Shown: piece by piece, positions 30,879 through 40,847 of the stretch
Numbering within the stretch: the stretch's first letter is position 1
Layout: each line of letters starts with the position of its first letter
NCBI GenBank assembly: GCA_030153045.1
Contig: JASLID010000095.1
Coordinates: 7,519 to 71,518, forward strand
Source of the DNA: Flavobacterium sp.
Lineage (GTDB): Bacteria; Bacteroidota; Bacteroidia; Flavobacteriales; Flavobacteriaceae
Length of the DNA stretch: 64,000 bases
Reading direction: 5' to 3'
The notes under the pieces: model-generated
What the model was told of the DNA's origin: nothing
The model's input: only the letters and a program-made list of their open reading frames with translations
The model's database searches: none
Translations under genes and position numbers: made by a program

Positions 30879-33800
30879 TTAAAATTTACTGTACTTACTA
30901 GGTTCTGATTTTTCTGGCTTACCTCCGTTTTTAGTATTTATTAAACCAATCCATTCGGCAAAACCACCTACAAATAAAGCATTTGTTGGGTCTTTAGTTT
31001 TGTAATTTGGTTTAATCTCCTCCAAACCATTCATACCTCGATATACTTTTTCTATATCTCTAAAAGTTCGCCAAGGCAAAGGAACGTTTGCTTTAGAACC
31101 AATGAATTTATTCATTTCTACTAACGCTTGGTCTGTTTTTCCTGTGTATGCTAGTTTAATTGCTTTTGCTATTTTGGCATTGTCTTCAAAATTTGGGTCT
31201 TTAATTCCTAAAATTTTTAAGGTCTCTTTAGTAGCGTCTTTTCCACCTTTTTCCCCTGCATTAACTAATATCGCTAAAGAAGATGGTGCAATGTAACTAA
31301 AATAAGGTTTAGCCCATTTATTTTCGTTTAACCATTTTTTAGTTTTTTTAATAATCGCGTCTTCGTCTTCTTCGTCCATACCTAAGTAAGTCAATAACAT
31401 TGCTGTAGAAATAACTGCCCCTATTGCCATCCGTGTATTAGTGGATCTTGCATTTAGTTTTCTTTTAATAGCTTCGGTTAGATTTTTAAGACCTTCATCT
31501 GAATCTAATTCTATTTTATTGTCTTTCGAAAGTTGATTGTTTTTATACAAACTAATTAAATCAATACCAGTACTTTGTGCTGTTAAAATTGCCCAGTTTG
31601 TTCCTCCTCCTACGAAAGTTTTAAAGAAATTACTAAAGAAAGATTTTATGATTAAATCGCTAGTTGCGGAATCGTATTTCTCTTCTTGTAATGCTTTTTC
31701 GTATCTTTTACTAAGCTCAATAGATACTTTATTTACTCCGGTTGTTATTAGATTATTAGATTCATGCCCTAAATCAAATCCTGCACTTGTATAAGACGCT
31801 TTATATGCAGATTCAATAGTTTCTGCGGAAAAAACATTATTCTCTAGTAAATTAGATAAAACCATTCCTTCTGCTATTCTGGCAATGTTTTCTTTTTTGT
31901 TAGAAACAATATTATTATCAGCATTAACTTTTTCTACTATTTCTATTGATTTTGCTATTGCATTATCCCAATTTTCTCCTGTTAATTGTTTAGTTATATA
32001 GTTTCTAGCTTCTTTTTTAGTCATTCTGTTTTTGTTTGACTTATCTGTAGCTACCAACATTAATGCTTGGTACATTTTCCCGTTAGTAATAATCGACTTG
32101 AAATAACTATCAGCCATGTTTAAATGAATTTTACCAAAAAAGGCACTTACTAAACCATGTGCAGTTTTGCTATCTGTTTTCCCATTTAAAAAATCCTCAA
32201 CCGTACTATTTCTACTTAAATTGGCATCTACATCCCCATAATCTGAACCTGAGTTTAAGGCAATATCAATAGCTGTTGCATTTGCGATTCTATTAGTTCT
32301 GGAACTATATTTTTTAGTAGAATTATTTCCACTAATTTTATTAAATATTCCTTGTTTTACAACTGCTGAAAATCCTGAAAAGGTATTACTTACTACTTGT
32401 CCCATAGAGTGTAATATCATCCTTGTTGAAATTCCTAAAAACTTATCAATCAAATCGGCAACTTTAAATTTTAAAGGAGCTTTTTTAAGTTTATACTTAT
32501 GGACTATTTTATTGATTTTATCAATAATATCTTTTTCTAGTTTTTTTCCAAAGAATCCAATATCTTCTTTTTGAATTTTAGATAAACCATTAGCCATTTC
32601 TGTTAATGTATCAAAAGTTTCTTGGTCTAGTTTTGTAGTTCCAAGTAAACTATTGAAAATGTTATCGAATTGATTTCTTTGGTCTTCAAATAAACCTAAA
32701 TTATATAATTCTGCTAATCTGTAAGCGTTGTTTCTTGCAGTATTATAGTTTTTCTTGTTTCTTCTGTTTATTTCATTTGCTTTTTTGTTAATTATATCTG
32801 CGTGTAAATTATTATATTGGTTTTGCAAATCAGTTGAAATAGCATCAATTTGTTCTTGTGTATAGCCTTGACTTAACAAAGTTTCTTCAACATTTTTTTG
32901 TATGTTATCTAAGCTTAGTTCCTGTCCTACTAATTTTTTCCAATCAAAAACAGTTCTTTGTTCTTTCCCCTTTTTAGTATTTACAGTAATCTCTTTACCG
33001 AATCCGGCATCAATAAGAGCTTTTTTTACAATTGCTAAATAATTTGGCTTTTTATTAGTTTCCTTCTGTAAATCTTTTAACGATTTAATCTGATTTTGTA
33101 AGCCTGAAATCTCTTCATTCCAAACAGTAGATTTTCCAGAATTATCCTTTGGCTTGTTTTCTTTTAATTCCGCTAATCTGTTTTCTAATTGCTTGGTTCT
33201 TTTGTCTAGTTTATCTTGAAGTATTTCTTCTTCTGATTTTTCTGCTTTTGGCTTTTTATTAGTTTCCTTCTGTAAATCTTTTTGAAGTACATCGATAATA
33301 TCTTTTTTCTTTAATCCATCAACTGCGTCTTTGAAATCATCATAAATACTGTCTATGATTTCTTTTGTGCTTAGTTTTGTTGATTTAGCGTAAAGTTTAG
33401 CCAATTTTATTATCTCAGGAGATATAGCTATCAACTTTTCTGTTATTCCTGCATCGAAAGAACTTCTTAAGCCTTTGTTTTTAAGAGCTAAAAGTTTCTT
33501 CCTTACGTCTTCTTTAATTTTATCAATATCTTTTGAAATCTCTTCCTTTTGAGACTTTACATCGGCTTTTCTTTTACCTCTAAGTAAAGAATCTATTTCG
33601 TCAATTTCTTCTTCAAATTCATCAAAACTTTCTTCCTGATTTTGAATTTCTTCAATATCAACTTCTACAGATTTTGCCAATTCTTTACGGTCATTTTTCT
33701 CTTTTGAAGTAAACATCATATCTGTAACCTCAGAAGTATCATATCCGTAATAAGCTAAGTTTTGTAGCTTAGGTGCGTTCATTGCTTGACCGATTGTAGT

Positions 33801-36800
33801 CATGTAAGTAATACGCTTTTTTCTCACTAAATCTAATTGTTTTTTAGTGGTTAAATCTTTTGGATTTGTTTTTAAAAAATCGCGTAATTTATTTTCCAAC
33901 GCAATAAAAGCAAATGCTATTTCGTTTGGTCTTAACTGATAGTTTTCGATATAATCTAAAACTTTATCTACAAATTCATCCCCAAATTGCTCTACCGCAA
34001 CATTAATGTAGTTATTTGAATGAGCAAAAGTTTCAAGTAATCCAATTTCGTCATAACTAACGTCCCCGACTACTACATCTTCTGTAAGCTTTGTTGTTGT
34101 TCCTGCTCCTTCTGAATCTTTTTTATTCCCAGTAAAAGGAAGTTTACTCACTAGGTCTTCAAAACTATCTTTTTCAATCTCGTTTTTGTCAATAGGTTTT
34201 CTTTTTTTTGTTTTAGGAGGAGTTTTAGTGTTTTGACTATTGAAATAGTTTACAATTGAATCAATTTCTGTACTTGAAACTCCTAACGCTTCTAATGCTT
34301 TAATCCCTTCCTGAATAGCTTTTGACATACTATTACCTGCTTTGTACGCTAGTTTTATTGCTTGAATAAACGCGTTCCAAGTTTGTGGTAAAAAAGGAAG
34401 AGTTACTTTTAAATCATTTGGATCAAGCATAAGATTATCTAACCAATCTAATCCGTCTTGGATATTATCTTGGTTAAATATTTCGTCTAATTTAGATTTT
34501 TTTACTTCTTGTAATGCTTCACTAGGGCTATTGCTAGGGCTTTTTCCGTTGTCGTCAAGTCCTTGAATGGCTTGTTTCTTAGGTTCTCCAACGACTGCTT
34601 CTCCTTGTTTTGATTCTTTGGTACTTGTGCCATTTTGATTTATGTTAAATTGTTCTTGTTCGTTTAGTTTTTCTCCAAAATAAATAGCTTGATCTATTGG
34701 AGAAAGTCCTTTTAAAAATTCTTCATTTGCTAAAATAGCTTCAAATTCAGATCTTTGTTCGTCTGAAAGTTTGGCTAACGCATTATTTATATCCTCTTGT
34801 GTAGGATTGTTAAACTCTACTTGGTCTATAATGAAGTCTTCAACTTGTTCTTTTGTTCTTGAAGCAATAATTCTTGATAATTCATTAGAAACATCTTGCG
34901 AATCTAATCCATATTCACTAGAAATCTGTGTAGCCACATCTTCTAAAGACCTTGCGTTATCATCTATAGCCCATTGAACTTCTTTTCTTGAAAGTCTTGT
35001 CATTGTTTTTGCTGACTTCCCATTCCCCACATCTTCATAAGAAACTTTCCCTCCTGATGCTAGAAATTCTGCTACTGCTGTCTCTGAATCTACAGGTTCT
35101 ACTCTTGTTAAAGCATCTTTCAACTTATTTTTTCTTTCGGCTTTTAACGTAGAATCTGGTTTAACTCCAAGTGCATCGGCTTCAATCGATTTGTAATTAG
35201 CGTTTTGTTTTACAATTGTTTTTTTTCTGCCAAATTTACCTGTAGTTTCAACCTCAACAAATTGTTTTATTTCTTTCCCTGTTTTGGCACTAACAATTTT
35301 TGTTACATTTTTGTTTTCATCAAAATCTACGATATAACTTCCTCCCTTAATAGATTTTACTCTAGCTTGGTTTGGTTTAACTACTTCAACATTTTGTTTA
35401 CTTTCTCCAACGTCAGCGGTGGATTGTACTTCGATAATTTCGGGTTGTTGTTCACGTTGCTGTAAATCTGCGTTATCTCCAATTGGAACATATCCATTAG
35501 CATCAATATTTCTTTCCTCTTGTGGTTCATTTACTACTTCGTTTATTGGAGAAACTTCTTTGGGTTTATTTTTTGTAATAACTATTTCAGCTTCCCAAGA
35601 TTCTCCATTTTCAATATTTTTTAATACAACAGTTGCTCCAGAACCTTTATTAGTTTCTCGTATTTCTTTAACTCTAGTAACTTCTGTTCCTTCTGGAATA
35701 TCATCTTTAGATATTTCAAACCCATAATCACTTGAAAGTTTTTCAGGGTTAATACCTGTTAAGTTTCTTTGGTCAGAAGGTTTGTCGCTTCTATTAAATA
35801 AAAATTTAGTCTTTTTAAGACCTTCTTTTTCAGTAGTAACAGCTACAGTATTAAATGTTCTTCCTTTATTGTCTTGTTTACTTTCAACTAAAGTTTCCCC
35901 TTCGAGTAAAGGAAATTCTGCTACTTTTTCAGCTTCGGATTGTTTTTGTACTTCTGTTTTACTTTTGGTTTCGGTAATTGGAATTTCAGTTTTTGCATCT
36001 TTAGATTTGATTTGTTGTTTAATTTCGTTTCTTTTTAATTCAATTTCCGAATCAATATCTTCGTGAAAAGCTTTGTCTAATCCTTTTTTCTTTTGCTCTA
36101 AATTAGATATTTCTTCTAAATTAGTCATAACTGACATTGCAATTTCTTTGTCTAAATTTTTTGGGATATTATTAATTTGATTTGAAAATATTTTTACATC
36201 TTTTTTCAACACATTAGCTTGTTGCTCCGTAACCACACCGTTTGATACCAAATTATTGATATTTAATTCGAAATTAGAATCTTTAGATAAGTTGCTTAAT
36301 GTTTGTAATTTATCTGTTTTAGAGAATAAATTAGGCACAACTGCCATTCCACCACTAAGTGTAGTCTGTATAAGAGTGTTTACTACGTCTTCCGCACTCA
36401 TTTCATCATTTAATAAGTCTTGTCCTGCCTTTTGGTTTATGTTTGCATTTACAATGCTAGTTTCTCCTTTTTGTTGTATTAATTCTTGCGACCCTTCTTT
36501 TACAAGACCTTCTTCTAACCAATCTACAGAAGCTCTAGGGATTTTAGCTAATCCTGATTTTAGATTTTGTAAGAAACCAACTTTACCTGTTTGAGCATAA
36601 GACAAAACAGCTTTTTTAATCGCTTCCTTTCCTTCTGCTCCAAATATAGCTTGTGTAGCTTTTGTTTGTGGGGATAATGGAGCTGTTACGGCATATAATA
36701 AACCCATTTGAACTCCTGCTTCATTTGCTAATAATTGTGCGTCTTTTTCGCTTATTCCGTTTTCTAGTGCTATTTTATAAGTTTCATTAGCTCCTTGCGT

Positions 36801-38612
36801 ATAACCTAATGATGATTGTACTATAATTGGTGCAGTCATGCTTTTAGTTAACGGTATTTTTGCTAAACTTGGAATTGCTTTACCAACTCCTTTTGACAAT
36901 GCTAATTGTACAATTAAATCTCCTGCTACACCACCAAACTGTATTACAGAACCTTGTGGACTAAAAGTCCAATCAGATTTGTTTTGAGATGTTGCTGAAC
37001 TTTTTATGTTATCATATTCAAATTTTTGTAATAAATCTGTAACATCTATTTTTAAGTCTTGATCTATTACTCTTCCATCTTTTGTGTATAGATAATTAGT
37101 TTCTCCCACTTTTGTAGATAAACCTTTTGCATATCCTACTTCTCTTGTGTTTGGTCTTGATAACTGTCTCTCTTCATTTAAAAAACGCATTTGTTGTGCT
37201 TTCCCTTCTGCACCTATTTTTTCTGTAATAGTTGTTGCTATTTGGTTTACTTTATCTAAAAATCCATAGCCAATTTTAGTAAAAACTTTTTCAGTCCCGT
37301 ATAAAATGTTAGCTTCTCCTGATTTGTGCTGTTCGTATATTTTTCTGTTTTTTTCTTCTATTTCTCTAGTTATCTTAGATAAATTAGGCATATCAGATTC
37401 TAAGTAGCTTTTGTATTTTTCGCTATCGAAAATGGTAAACTGAGCAAGATTTTCTTCTTCTTCGTGTTCGTTTGAGAAATTAGTAGTTTTATTAAGTTTT
37501 TCTTTCTTTATTTGTAATTTTAGCTTCGATAATTCTCTTCCGTCCATTTCTCCCATATAAAGATTTAGAAGCCTTTTCTTCTGCATTTCTTTTGCTAGAG
37601 CAGTATTGTGTTCGTTAGTGAATTTTTCTTCAAAAAGTCCTTTTTCTTCTTTATCTAAAAATTCTTTTTTATATCCTTTTTTATTTAAGAAACCATTAAA
37701 ATCAACTAGGTTTATACCTAATGAAATTAGTTTTTCAGAGCCATAAACTCTTTCGATAAAATTATCTTTTACGGCAGGTTTTTCTCCATAAGAAGAGTAA
37801 TACAAATAAGGATGTTGTAAATCTAAATCATTATCGTCAATTTCATCGTCAATTTTCTTCATTTCAGATGCTTTCCAATCTAAAGTAAATTTATCAGATT
37901 CTTCTTTCGTAACTTCTTTACCATATCCTTTCGGTAATCGGTAATTTTTTTGTTCTGGCTTTTTGTTAGGATCAACTCCTGAACGGGACATCATTTCATC
38001 AAATGCTGTTTTTTGAGGATCTAACTCTTTTTGAGTAGCCTGAGCATTTTTTTTGATAGTAAAGTCGTTCCAATGAGATTGAGTTAAAGATTTCGAATTT
38101 TCTTTAGGAGTGCCATCTGAGTTTAAGTTGTATAAATCATCAGGGTTTTGAACTTTTCTGTATTTTAATTCAGATTTAGGAGCGGTTTCTCCTTTTTGAC
38201 GACTTACCTCTAAATCATCATCTGTAACTATTCTAAATTTAGTTCCTTTAGGAATGTTTTTAGAAGGTATAGTGTTTTTGTGTAATTCTGAAAACGCTTT
38301 ATCTTTTTGACTTTTCGGTTTTAACGCTAATATATCATCAACTGATTTTGGTGTACCCGAAGAACCAGTTTTCTGTCCCGAAACCAATTTTTGATTTGGT
38401 GTGGTAGATGTAGAAGCGACTTTTTTTTTTACCCCTACAAGCGTTGAAAAATCATCAATTGATTTACTATAACCAGTATTAACGAATAATTGGTGTGCGT
38501 CTTTTAAAGCGTCAGGGTTTGTAGAAATAAGATTTTTGAATTTCGCTAAATCTCCTTTATATCCTGTCTCCAAAAATAATTTATGTGCGTCGTTTAATGC
38601 TTCTTCGTCCAT
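30879..38612 (-). CDS. giant virion protein, probable ejection/cargo protein, 2577 aa
   Basis: It is the largest gene of the window and the last of the leftward virion operon. The N-terminus has two copies of one motif: LNDAHKLFLETGYKGDLAKF (residues 5-24) and LKDAHQLFVNTGYSKSIDDF (about residues 36-55). Large low-complexity and coiled-coil stretches follow (residues 1700-1950). The C-terminal 600 residues include Ala/Ile-rich hydrophobic helices (NTRMAIGAVISTAMLLTYLG). Podoviruses and crAss-like phages carry proteins of this size inside the capsid and eject them with DNA. No polymerase motif was seen. The function is inferred from size, position and the C-terminal helices. Confidence 0.65.
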   Translation of the reverse strand: MDEEALNDAHKLFLETGYKGDLAKFKNLISTNPDALKDAHQLFVNTGYSKSIDDFSTLVGVKKKVASTSTTPNQKLVSGQKTGSSGTPKSVDDILALKPKSQKDKAFSELHKNTIPSKNIPKGTKFRIVTDDDLEVSRQKGETAPKSELKYRKVQNPDDLYNLNSDGTPKENSKSLTQSHWNDFTIKKNAQATQKELDPQKTAFDEMMSRSGVDPNKKPEQKNYRLPKGYGKEVTKEESDKFTLDWKASEMKKIDDEIDDNDLDLQHPYLYYSSYGEKPAVKDNFIERVYGSEKLISLGINLVDFNGFLNKKGYKKEFLDKEEKGLFEEKFTNEHNTALAKEMQKKRLLNLYMGEMDGRELSKLKLQIKKEKLNKTTNFSNEHEEEENLAQFTIFDSEKYKSYLESDMPNLSKITREIEEKNRKIYEQHKSGEANILYGTEKVFTKIGYGFLDKVNQIATTITEKIGAEGKAQQMRFLNEERQLSRPNTREVGYAKGLSTKVGETNYLYTKDGRVIDQDLKIDVTDLLQKFEYDNIKSSATSQNKSDWTFSPQGSVIQFGGVAGDLIVQLALSKGVGKAIPSLAKIPLTKSMTAPIIVQSSLGYTQGANETYKIALENGISEKDAQLLANEAGVQMGLLYAVTAPLSPQTKATQAIFGAEGKEAIKKAVLSYAQTGKVGFLQNLKSGLAKIPRASVDWLEEGLVKEGSQELIQQKGETSIVNANINQKAGQDLLNDEMSAEDVVNTLIQTTLSGGMAVVPNLFSKTDKLQTLSNLSKDSNFELNINNLVSNGVVTEQQANVLKKDVKIFSNQINNIPKNLDKEIAMSVMTNLEEISNLEQKKKGLDKAFHEDIDSEIELKRNEIKQQIKSKDAKTEIPITETKSKTEVQKQSEAEKVAEFPLLEGETLVESKQDNKGRTFNTVAVTTEKEGLKKTKFLFNRSDKPSDQRNLTGINPEKLSSDYGFEISKDDIPEGTEVTRVKEIRETNKGSGATVVLKNIENGESWEAEIVITKNKPKEVSPINEVVNEPQEERNIDANGYVPIGDNADLQQREQQPEIIEVQSTADVGESKQNVEVVKPNQARVKSIKGGSYIVDFDENKNVTKIVSAKTGKEIKQFVEVETTGKFGRKKTIVKQNANYKSIEADALGVKPDSTLKAERKNKLKDALTRVEPVDSETAVAEFLASGGKVSYEDVGNGKSAKTMTRLSRKEVQWAIDDNARSLEDVATQISSEYGLDSQDVSNELSRIIASRTKEQVEDFIIDQVEFNNPTQEDINNALAKLSDEQRSEFEAILANEEFLKGLSPIDQAIYFGEKLNEQEQFNINQNGTSTKESKQGEAVVGEPKKQAIQGLDDNGKSPSNSPSEALQEVKKSKLDEIFNQDNIQDGLDWLDNLMLDPNDLKVTLPFLPQTWNAFIQAIKLAYKAGNSMSKAIQEGIKALEALGVSSTEIDSIVNYFNSQNTKTPPKTKKRKPIDKNEIEKDSFEDLVSKLPFTGNKKDSEGAGTTTKLTEDVVVGDVSYDEIGLLETFAHSNNYINVAVEQFGDEFVDKVLDYIENYQLRPNEIAFAFIALENKLRDFLKTNPKDLTTKKQLDLVRKKRITYMTTIGQAMNAPKLQNLAYYGYDTSEVTDMMFTSKEKNDRKELAKSVEVDIEEIQNQEESFDEFEEEIDEIDSLLRGKRKADVKSQKEEISKDIDKIKEDVRKKLLALKNKGLRSSFDAGITEKLIAISPEIIKLAKLYAKSTKLSTKEIIDSIYDDFKDAVDGLKKKDIIDVLQKDLQKETNKKPKAEKSEEEILQDKLDKRTKQLENRLAELKENKPKDNSGKSTVWNEEISGLQNQIKSLKDLQKETNKKPNYLAIVKKALIDAGFGKEITVNTKKGKEQRTVFDWKKLVGQELSLDNIQKNVEETLLSQGYTQEQIDAISTDLQNQYNNLHADIINKKANEINRRNKKNYNTARNNAYRLAELYNLGLFEDQRNQFDNIFNSLLGTTKLDQETFDTLTEMANGLSKIQKEDIGFFGKKLEKDIIDKINKIVHKYKLKKAPLKFKVADLIDKFLGISTRMILHSMGQVVSNTFSGFSAVVKQGIFNKISGNNSTKKYSSRTNRIANATAIDIALNSGSDYGDVDANLSRNSTVEDFLNGKTDSKTAHGLVSAFFGKIHLNMADSYFKSIITNGKMYQALMLVATDKSNKNRMTKKEARNYITKQLTGENWDNAIAKSIEIVEKVNADNNIVSNKKENIARIAEGMVLSNLLENNVFSAETIESAYKASYTSAGFDLGHESNNLITTGVNKVSIELSKRYEKALQEEKYDSATSDLIIKSFFSNFFKTFVGGGTNWAILTAQSTGIDLISLYKNNQLSKDNKIELDSDEGLKNLTEAIKRKLNARSTNTRMAIGAVISTAMLLTYLGMDEEDEDAIIKKTKKWLNENKWAKPYFSYIAPSSLAILVNAGEKGGKDATKETLKILGIKDPNFEDNAKIAKAIKLAYTGKTDQALVEMNKFIGSKANVPLPWRTFRDIEKVYRGMNGLEEIKPNYKTKDPTNALFVGGFAEWIGLINTKNGGKPEKSEPSKYSKF
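33044..33282 (-). repeat. 35-base direct repeat inside the giant gene
   Basis: An identical 35-base stretch occurs at 33044-33078 and 33248-33282, encoding LQKETNKKP twice in the coiled-coil region. It may allow in-frame loss or duplication of 204 bases (68 residues). Confidence 0.7.
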
Positions 38613-38613
38613 A

Positions 38614-40083
38614 TTAGTTGTAATTAGAACCTACTCCTGATTTTGTAATTCCTTCCGTATCGTCTTGCTTTATGTTATTATTTCTTTCGTTTGAAGTAGT
38701 AATAAACTTATCTCCTCCTGAACGCTCTATCATATCTAACATAAAGTCGTTTGCTCCTTTATAACCTAGTTTTATAGCAAATCTTCCGATTTCTCCTCCG
38801 TCCTTACCGAAGTCCAACATTTGTACCTCAACTTGTTTTTCTGACATAGATTTACTTCCGTCGTCATTCTTTTTACTAGTTGTTTCTGTAGCGACACCGT
38901 GCTTTTCTACACGAAGATAGATTTTACCTCCTTTGTTTACATAAACATTTGTTGCTTTGCTTTCCGTTCCTCCTGCATTCTTTATAATAGCATTTGTTAT
39001 AGGGAAATCTCTTGTGTCTTTCTGAATGTTTTTACCGTCTTTTGCTCCTGCTGTCGTAACTATTGAAGGCTCTTTTATAGAAGGTTTTTTCTCGTTTTCC
39101 GTAGCGTCTTTTTCCGCTTTAGCCTGAGCGTCTTTCCATCTTTGATAAGCTTCATCATCTCTTCCTGCGTTATAATTCATAATAGCAGTATTGAAGGTTT
39201 TTTTATGAGTTTCGTCAAATTTAGAATCATATAGATCTGATACTGACTTAATAATTGCATCCGTATCATCTTGCTTTATATTGTTATTTCGTGCATATAT
39301 TCTTCTATTAGAATCATCTCCTAATAAACTTTTAATAAAAGCATTTTTACTTACTTCTTTATTCTCTGGAGTAACTCCAATGTTTTCAATGGTTTGATTT
39401 CCTAAGTCGTCAACTTTTGTAAGCGTTCCTACGCTATTTACGCTTTTGACTAATTCGTCTTCAAAAGTAGATTTTTTTAAAACTTCGTCTTCAATTGAGC
39501 CTAAAAATCCTGCTAAAGTCTTTTTTTCTGTAAGGGGATTTCCGTTTTCATCATTAACAGCAAACATTAACTGACCGTCCTCTTGAACTTCAATATCTCC
39601 ATATCCTTTCCCTGCCATTAATAATTTTTGCATTGCTTGTGATGAAGACTGTTCGTCAAGTTTGTCAAAATTATCAGTTAGGTATTTTGTCTTATCATTA
39701 ACTTGTGTAGAAAAAGAATTTAGTAACTCAAAATTATTTTTTAAATTATTGGCTTTAGCTAATGCTAATTGTTTTTCTTCAAGAGTTTTACTATTTGCTA
39801 CTGCATTTTGAGCCTCTAAAAAAGCTTCCCTCATATCCAAAGCTACTTTGGCTTTGCTTTTCTCTAAATTACTATTTAATGTAGCTATATTTTTTAAATC
39901 CGGTAGTTTTACTTTTTCAAGTTCAGCTTGTTTTTCCGCTTTGATTTCATCTTCTTTCAGTTTTCTTTCTTGTCGAAATCTGAAAGCATTATCTTGCACA
40001 TTTTGCATTGCTCCGCCTAAATAATTATTTGAACGATTAATTGTTGCATAACTTCCGCCAGCTTTTCCAGATACTCTTGCCAT
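38614..40083 (-). CDS. virion-associated protein, 489 aa, candidate cargo protein
   Basis: I start it at 40083 (MARVSGKAGG), because the longer frame would begin inside the promoter at 40102-40109. The first 160 residues are charged coiled coil (EDEIKAEKQAELEKVKL). The centre and end are polar with repeats such as NNNIKQDDT. It lies just upstream of the giant gene and after connector genes, which suits an internal or ejected virion protein. The family is not recognised. Confidence 0.6.
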   Translation of the reverse strand: MARVSGKAGGSYATINRSNNYLGGAMQNVQDNAFRFRQERKLKEDEIKAEKQAELEKVKLPDLKNIATLNSNLEKSKAKVALDMREAFLEAQNAVANSKTLEEKQLALAKANNLKNNFELLNSFSTQVNDKTKYLTDNFDKLDEQSSSQAMQKLLMAGKGYGDIEVQEDGQLMFAVNDENGNPLTEKKTLAGFLGSIEDEVLKKSTFEDELVKSVNSVGTLTKVDDLGNQTIENIGVTPENKEVSKNAFIKSLLGDDSNRRIYARNNNIKQDDTDAIIKSVSDLYDSKFDETHKKTFNTAIMNYNAGRDDEAYQRWKDAQAKAEKDATENEKKPSIKEPSIVTTAGAKDGKNIQKDTRDFPITNAIIKNAGGTESKATNVYVNKGGKIYLRVEKHGVATETTSKKNDDGSKSMSEKQVEVQMLDFGKDGGEIGRFAIKLGYKGANDFMLDMIERSGGDKFITTSNERNNNIKQDDTEGITKSGVGSNYN

Positions 40084-40101
40084 TTGTGATAAAATTATAC
40101 A

Positions 40102-40109
40102 CAAAGATA
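40102..40109 (-). promoter_or_regulatory. late promoter before the cargo-protein genes
   Basis: The minus strand reads TATCTTTG (40109-40102), the -7 consensus, with transcription expected near 40095. The region upstream has no clear TTTG. It gives the two last virion genes their own promoter, back to back with the rightward HNH promoter. Confidence 0.5.
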
Positions 40110-40149
40110 AAAAATTTTAATTATAAATTAGAGTTTAAAATTAATTTTT

Positions 40150-40157
40150 TATATTTG
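40150..40157 (+). promoter_or_regulatory. -7 promoter element before HNH leader C
   Basis: TATATTTG matches TAnnTTTG and is followed by GCAG, as at 48991. It fires rightward into leader C, against the surrounding late genes. Confidence 0.5.
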
Positions 40158-40262
40158 CAGAGCAATCCACTACTTGCGTTAAGATATTTAGTCTTTTGAC
40201 TAACCAAGAAATCCTTAAAAATGCGTAGTGGCTTTTTAAGGATTTTCTTTTTATAACACATT
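40158..40262 (+). ncRNA. pseudoknot leader C (HNH-associated)
   Basis: Stem 1 pairs CCACTAC (40167-40173) with GTAGTGG (40225-40231). Stem 2 pairs AAATCCTTAAAAA (40209-40221) with TTTTTAAGGATTT (40233-40245), thirteen perfect pairs. The strands interleave (1-2-1'-2'). A hairpin TTAGTC-TTTT-GACTAA (40188-40203) sits between the 5' strands. The fold ends 17 bases before the HNH start. Confidence 0.8.
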
Positions 40263-40847
40263 ATGGAACACTACAAAAACTTAGATTTATCAGACATCGT
40301 TTACTTTTGTGAGTTCGATTTAATCGAAAAAACTGAGCAATGGATAGATGTTGTTGGTTACGAAGGACTTTATCAAGTTTCTGACTTAGGAAGGGTTAAA
40401 AACCTAATTCATAGTCGAAATCGTTTTTCAAAAATATTAAAACTTTACGCCGAAAAAACTGAATATTTGTCAATTAATTTTTGTGTTAACAATATTAAAA
40501 AAAACAAATTTATTCATAAATTAGTAGCAATGGCTTTTTTAAACCATGTGCCTTGCGGATATGTGTTAGTCGTAGACCATAAAGATTTTAACCGGAAAAA
40601 TAATTGTGTAACAAACTTAAAAATAACATCTCAAAGAAATAATACAAATAAAAAACACATTAAATCATCTTCTAAATACACTGGTGTTAGCTGGCATAAA
40701 AGACATGAAAAATGGTATAGTTATATCAGAATAAATGGTAAGTTGAAATATTTAGGTAATTTTACTGACGAAAATGAAGCTTCTAATGCTTATGAAAAAG
40801 CATTAGAAGAATTATTAAACTCCGTATCTTGGATTTCTTCTTCCTAA
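40263..40847 (+). CDS. NUMOD4/HNH/AP2 homing-type endonuclease
   Basis: The 194 residues comprise a NUMOD4 module (EQWIDVVGYEGLYQVSDLGR, residues 22-41), an HNH core (VAMAFLNHVP and VVDHKDFNRKNN, about residues 88-116), and a C-terminal AP2 domain (KYTGVSWHKRHEKWYSYIRI). It is a close paralogue of the gene at 49438. It is inserted between two virion genes in the opposite orientation, and its last 33 bases are antisense to the end of the 204-aa virion gene. Confidence 0.85.
   Translation: MEHYKNLDLSDIVYFCEFDLIEKTEQWIDVVGYEGLYQVSDLGRVKNLIHSRNRFSKILKLYAEKTEYLSINFCVNNIKKNKFIHKLVAMAFLNHVPCGYVLVVDHKDFNRKNNCVTNLKITSQRNNTNKKHIKSSSKYTGVSWHKRHEKWYSYIRINGKLKYLGNFTDENEASNAYEKALEELLNSVSWISSS

Noticed and set aside
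35205..36594. Long plus-strand frames opposite the giant virion gene
   Set aside because: They are antisense shadows of a well-formed coding strand and have Ser/Phe/Cys-biased translations.
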